This document shows, one piece after another, positions 62,600-64,000 of a stretch of 64,000 bases of DNA. The stretch is taken from positions 2,936,001 to 3,000,000 of the forward strand of contig NZ_ASWH01000001.1 in NCBI RefSeq assembly GCF_000407545.1, read 5' to 3'. Each line of letters starts with the position of its first letter. Position 1 is the stretch's first letter. Origin of the DNA: Enterococcus gilvus ATCC BAA-350 (lineage in GTDB: Bacteria; Bacillota; Bacilli; Lactobacillales; Enterococcaceae). A program made the translations under genes and the position numbers. Under the pieces are notes generated by a model. That model saw only the letters and a program-made list of their open reading frames with translations, was not told where the DNA came from and did not search any database.

Positions 62600-63574
62600 T
62601 TATACATTGGTATAAATAGATGTCGCGGTTTCTTTTAATACCGCATTTAATTCTTCAATATTTTTTCTCCCTTGCTCAGACAGCCAGGTGATAGCTTGCT
62701 CGTCCCCTTCTTCTACAAAAGGCGCGACACCATTGGCCCAAGTTGCCCGGCCGCATAAAACGCCGTTAAAGGTTGAGCCGGACTGCTTCGCAAAGCGCAA
62801 CGTTTCCTGGAACAATTCTGCACTCACTCCTGCACTTAAAAAGATGAATGGCAATTCTGTCGCGTCCGATTGTTCTTTGAAATAGGCTGCTGCTTCGGAG
62901 CGACTGTAGCAGACCTCTTGTCCGTATCCCTCAACATAGTTCATCGTTACGGGTACTTCCACTTTTAACACATCGACTTGATAACGCCCTTGCGAAAATT
63001 CCCGCATCGCCTCGATGACTTTCCGCGGCTTCATTTTCGCATATTCCACCGATGTCGTGTCTGTGATCGTCGCGTCATAGGAAACGATCTCTAAGAAAAA
63101 CGGTAGATCCTCTGCTGTACATTCTGAACCGATCCGTTCCATGTACGCGCGCTTTTGCTCATTGATTTCTTCCGGTTCATCCACATCATAATAAAGCAGG
63201 AATTTGCACGCATCGGCACCAGACTCCTTCAGGCGTTTGACAGACCAAACATTTAGCACATCTGGCAATCGTCCTGGCGTGGTCGCATCATAGCCTGTTT
63301 TTTCATAAGCAAGCAACAAGCCGCAAGTCTGCTCACGCGCTTGGGCTGCGGGCAAGCCATATTCTGGGTCTAATAAGATCGCGGAGGCATAGGGTGTTAA
63401 TTGCTGAGAGACCAGTTCCTTAAATTTAATGACATCCTCTGTCGTCGCTTCTTTATACTTGCCGATCATTTTTTTCAAGGCCCCTCGTTGGTCGATCGCC
63501 AACGCCCCGATGATCCCCTCTTCATTCGTTAATTGGTCTAAATACTTCTTTTTCCCTGTACTCATTGTCTTCAT
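62600..63574 (-). CDS. lacD: Tagatose 1,6-diphosphate aldolase
   Basis: The 324-residue class I aldolase has LacD segments [31 protein letters not shown] and the Schiff-base region [10 protein letters not shown] (Lys about 205). It cleaves tagatose 1,6-bisphosphate to triose phosphates; streptococcal LacD relatives also accept fructose bisphosphate and other ketoses. It overlaps the upstream PTS EIIA gene by 4 bp (ATGA), so it belongs to a PTS sugar operon extending beyond the window. The start is ATG 63574 after AGGAG. Confidence 0.92.
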   Translation of the reverse strand: MKTMSTGKKKYLDQLTNEEGIIGALAIDQRGALKKMIGKYKEATTEDVIKFKELVSQQLTPYASAILLDPEYGLPAAQAREQTCGLLLAYEKTGYDATTPGRLPDVLNVWSVKRLKESGADACKFLLYYDVDEPEEINEQKRAYMERIGSECTAEDLPFFLEIVSYDATITDTTSVEYAKMKPRKVIEAMREFSQGRYQVDVLKVEVPVTMNYVEGYGQEVCYSRSEAAAYFKEQSDATELPFIFLSAGVSAELFQETLRFAKQSGSTFNGVLCGRATWANGVAPFVEEGDEQAITWLSEQGRKNIEELNAVLKETATSIYTNV

Positions 63575-64000
63575 TTACGATCTCCTATGTTTTCATTTAA
63601 TAATGTCACGATATCTTTTTCCGTTTGTGCTGCGTTTAATTGCTCCGTTACTTCCTTTCGCATCAATAACCGTGCAACCGCCGACAATAGTTTTAAGTGG
63701 GTCGTTCCAGCTTCCGAGTCTGGAATGAACAACGCAATGACAAAATTTATCAATTGGCCATCCATGCTGTGCCACTCGATCCCTTGTTCCAAGGTAACGA
63801 TGAGGAGACTGGGTTCAACGATGGAGGCATCTTTGGCATGAGGAATCGCAAACCCGTCCATCATTCCTGTCGTGCCCTCGTTTTCTCGTTCAACCAGCTT
63901 TTGAAAAACTTGCTCTTCCTCAGTAGCTATCCCCAACTGAACAACCTGTTTTGCTAAAAACTCGAAAATTTCTTTTTGTGTCGCTAACGCTTGATCTAAA
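63571..64000 (-). CDS. PTS fructose-family EIIA, partial (N-terminus outside window)
   Basis: The frame is open to the right edge, giving the last 142 residues. The EIIA phospho-His motif is in [19 protein letters not shown], and the domain ends about ten residues before the stop, so this is an EIIA domain; N-terminal domains, if any, are not visible. A TTG at 63936 could start a shorter product but cuts into the domain. It directly precedes lacD, linking it to tagatose/galactitol-type sugar uptake. Confidence 0.87.
   Translation of the reverse strand, partial: LDQALATQKEIFEFLAKQVVQLGIATEEEQVFQKLVERENEGTTGMMDGFAIPHAKDASIVEPSLLIVTLEQGIEWHSMDGQLINFVIALFIPDSEAGTTHLKLLSAVARLLMRKEVTEQLNAAQTEKDIVTLLNENIGDRK

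Overview
The window reads as chromosomal DNA of a low-to-moderate GC Firmicute, most likely an Enterococcus. Pointers are an H2O2-forming glycerol-3-phosphate oxidase (GlpO) operon with a HPr-phosphorylatable GlpK, Mga/PRD-type regulators, fructose-family PTS genes, an LPXTG pilin, LacD, and the rplM-rpsI and argGH blocks. I recognise no rRNA, tRNA, phage, insertion sequence or CRISPR array.

Layout. 1-7.5 kb: a cut-off GyrI-like gene, a LytTR regulator/DUF3021 membrane pair, a DsrE-like protein, and a tightly packed minus-strand operon joining a secreted glucosaminidase-CHAP hydrolase, a signal peptidase I, a membrane protein and a coiled-coil protein. 7.5-11.5 kb: MarR regulator plus a heterodimeric ABC exporter with one degenerate ATP site. 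12-17 kb: a PRD regulator, split EIIA-like protein, fructose-family PTS and an AlsE-like epimerase, probably an allulose-type ketose operon. 17-24 kb: TPM/LemA pair, an unknown basic-tailed protein, a secreted DUF5648-repeat/C39-like protein, a LysR-YeiH divergon, and ridA behind a leader-peptide attenuator. 24-29.5 kb: TraX-like protein, two MFS exporters, XRE and HxlR regulators. 29.5-33.6 kb: glpK-glpO-glpF. 33.8-36.6 kb: an Npr/Nox-like flavoprotein without the usual active-site Cys, followed by an Mga-type regulator. 36.7-39.7 kb: TPP-riboswitch-controlled thiW-thiM-thiE-thiD salvage operon. 40-45 kb: MazG-like enzyme, a second Mga-type regulator and a two-gene pilin locus whose first gene has a stop codon inside its sorting signal. 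45-48 kb: ASCH, macrodomain, Dus and XRE genes. 48-55 kb: a complete lactate racemase locus (larR divergent from larA-B-C-E-D plus a NiCoT nickel permease). 55-58 kb: a MacB/YknXYZ-type ABC exporter. 58-64 kb: rpsI-rplM, argG and argH separated by a highly structured spacer, then lacD and a cut-off PTS EIIA.

The most interesting non-coding signals are: a 17-codon Thr/Ile-rich leader peptide with antiterminator and terminator in front of ridA; a roughly 300-nt structured spacer with an intrinsic terminator between argG and argH; an 11-bp hairpin that buries the thiW Shine-Dalgarno sequence downstream of the TPP riboswitch terminator; and promoter/operator architectures (LytTR direct repeats exactly 21 bp apart, a MarR palindrome containing the -35 box, a LarR dyad about 40 bp upstream of the predicted start). 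The most interesting coding signal is the ochre codon at the X of LPXTN in the small pilin gene, together with an 18-bp tandem duplication in the same gene. All functional calls come from reading the sequence and remembered family motifs; no database search was run.
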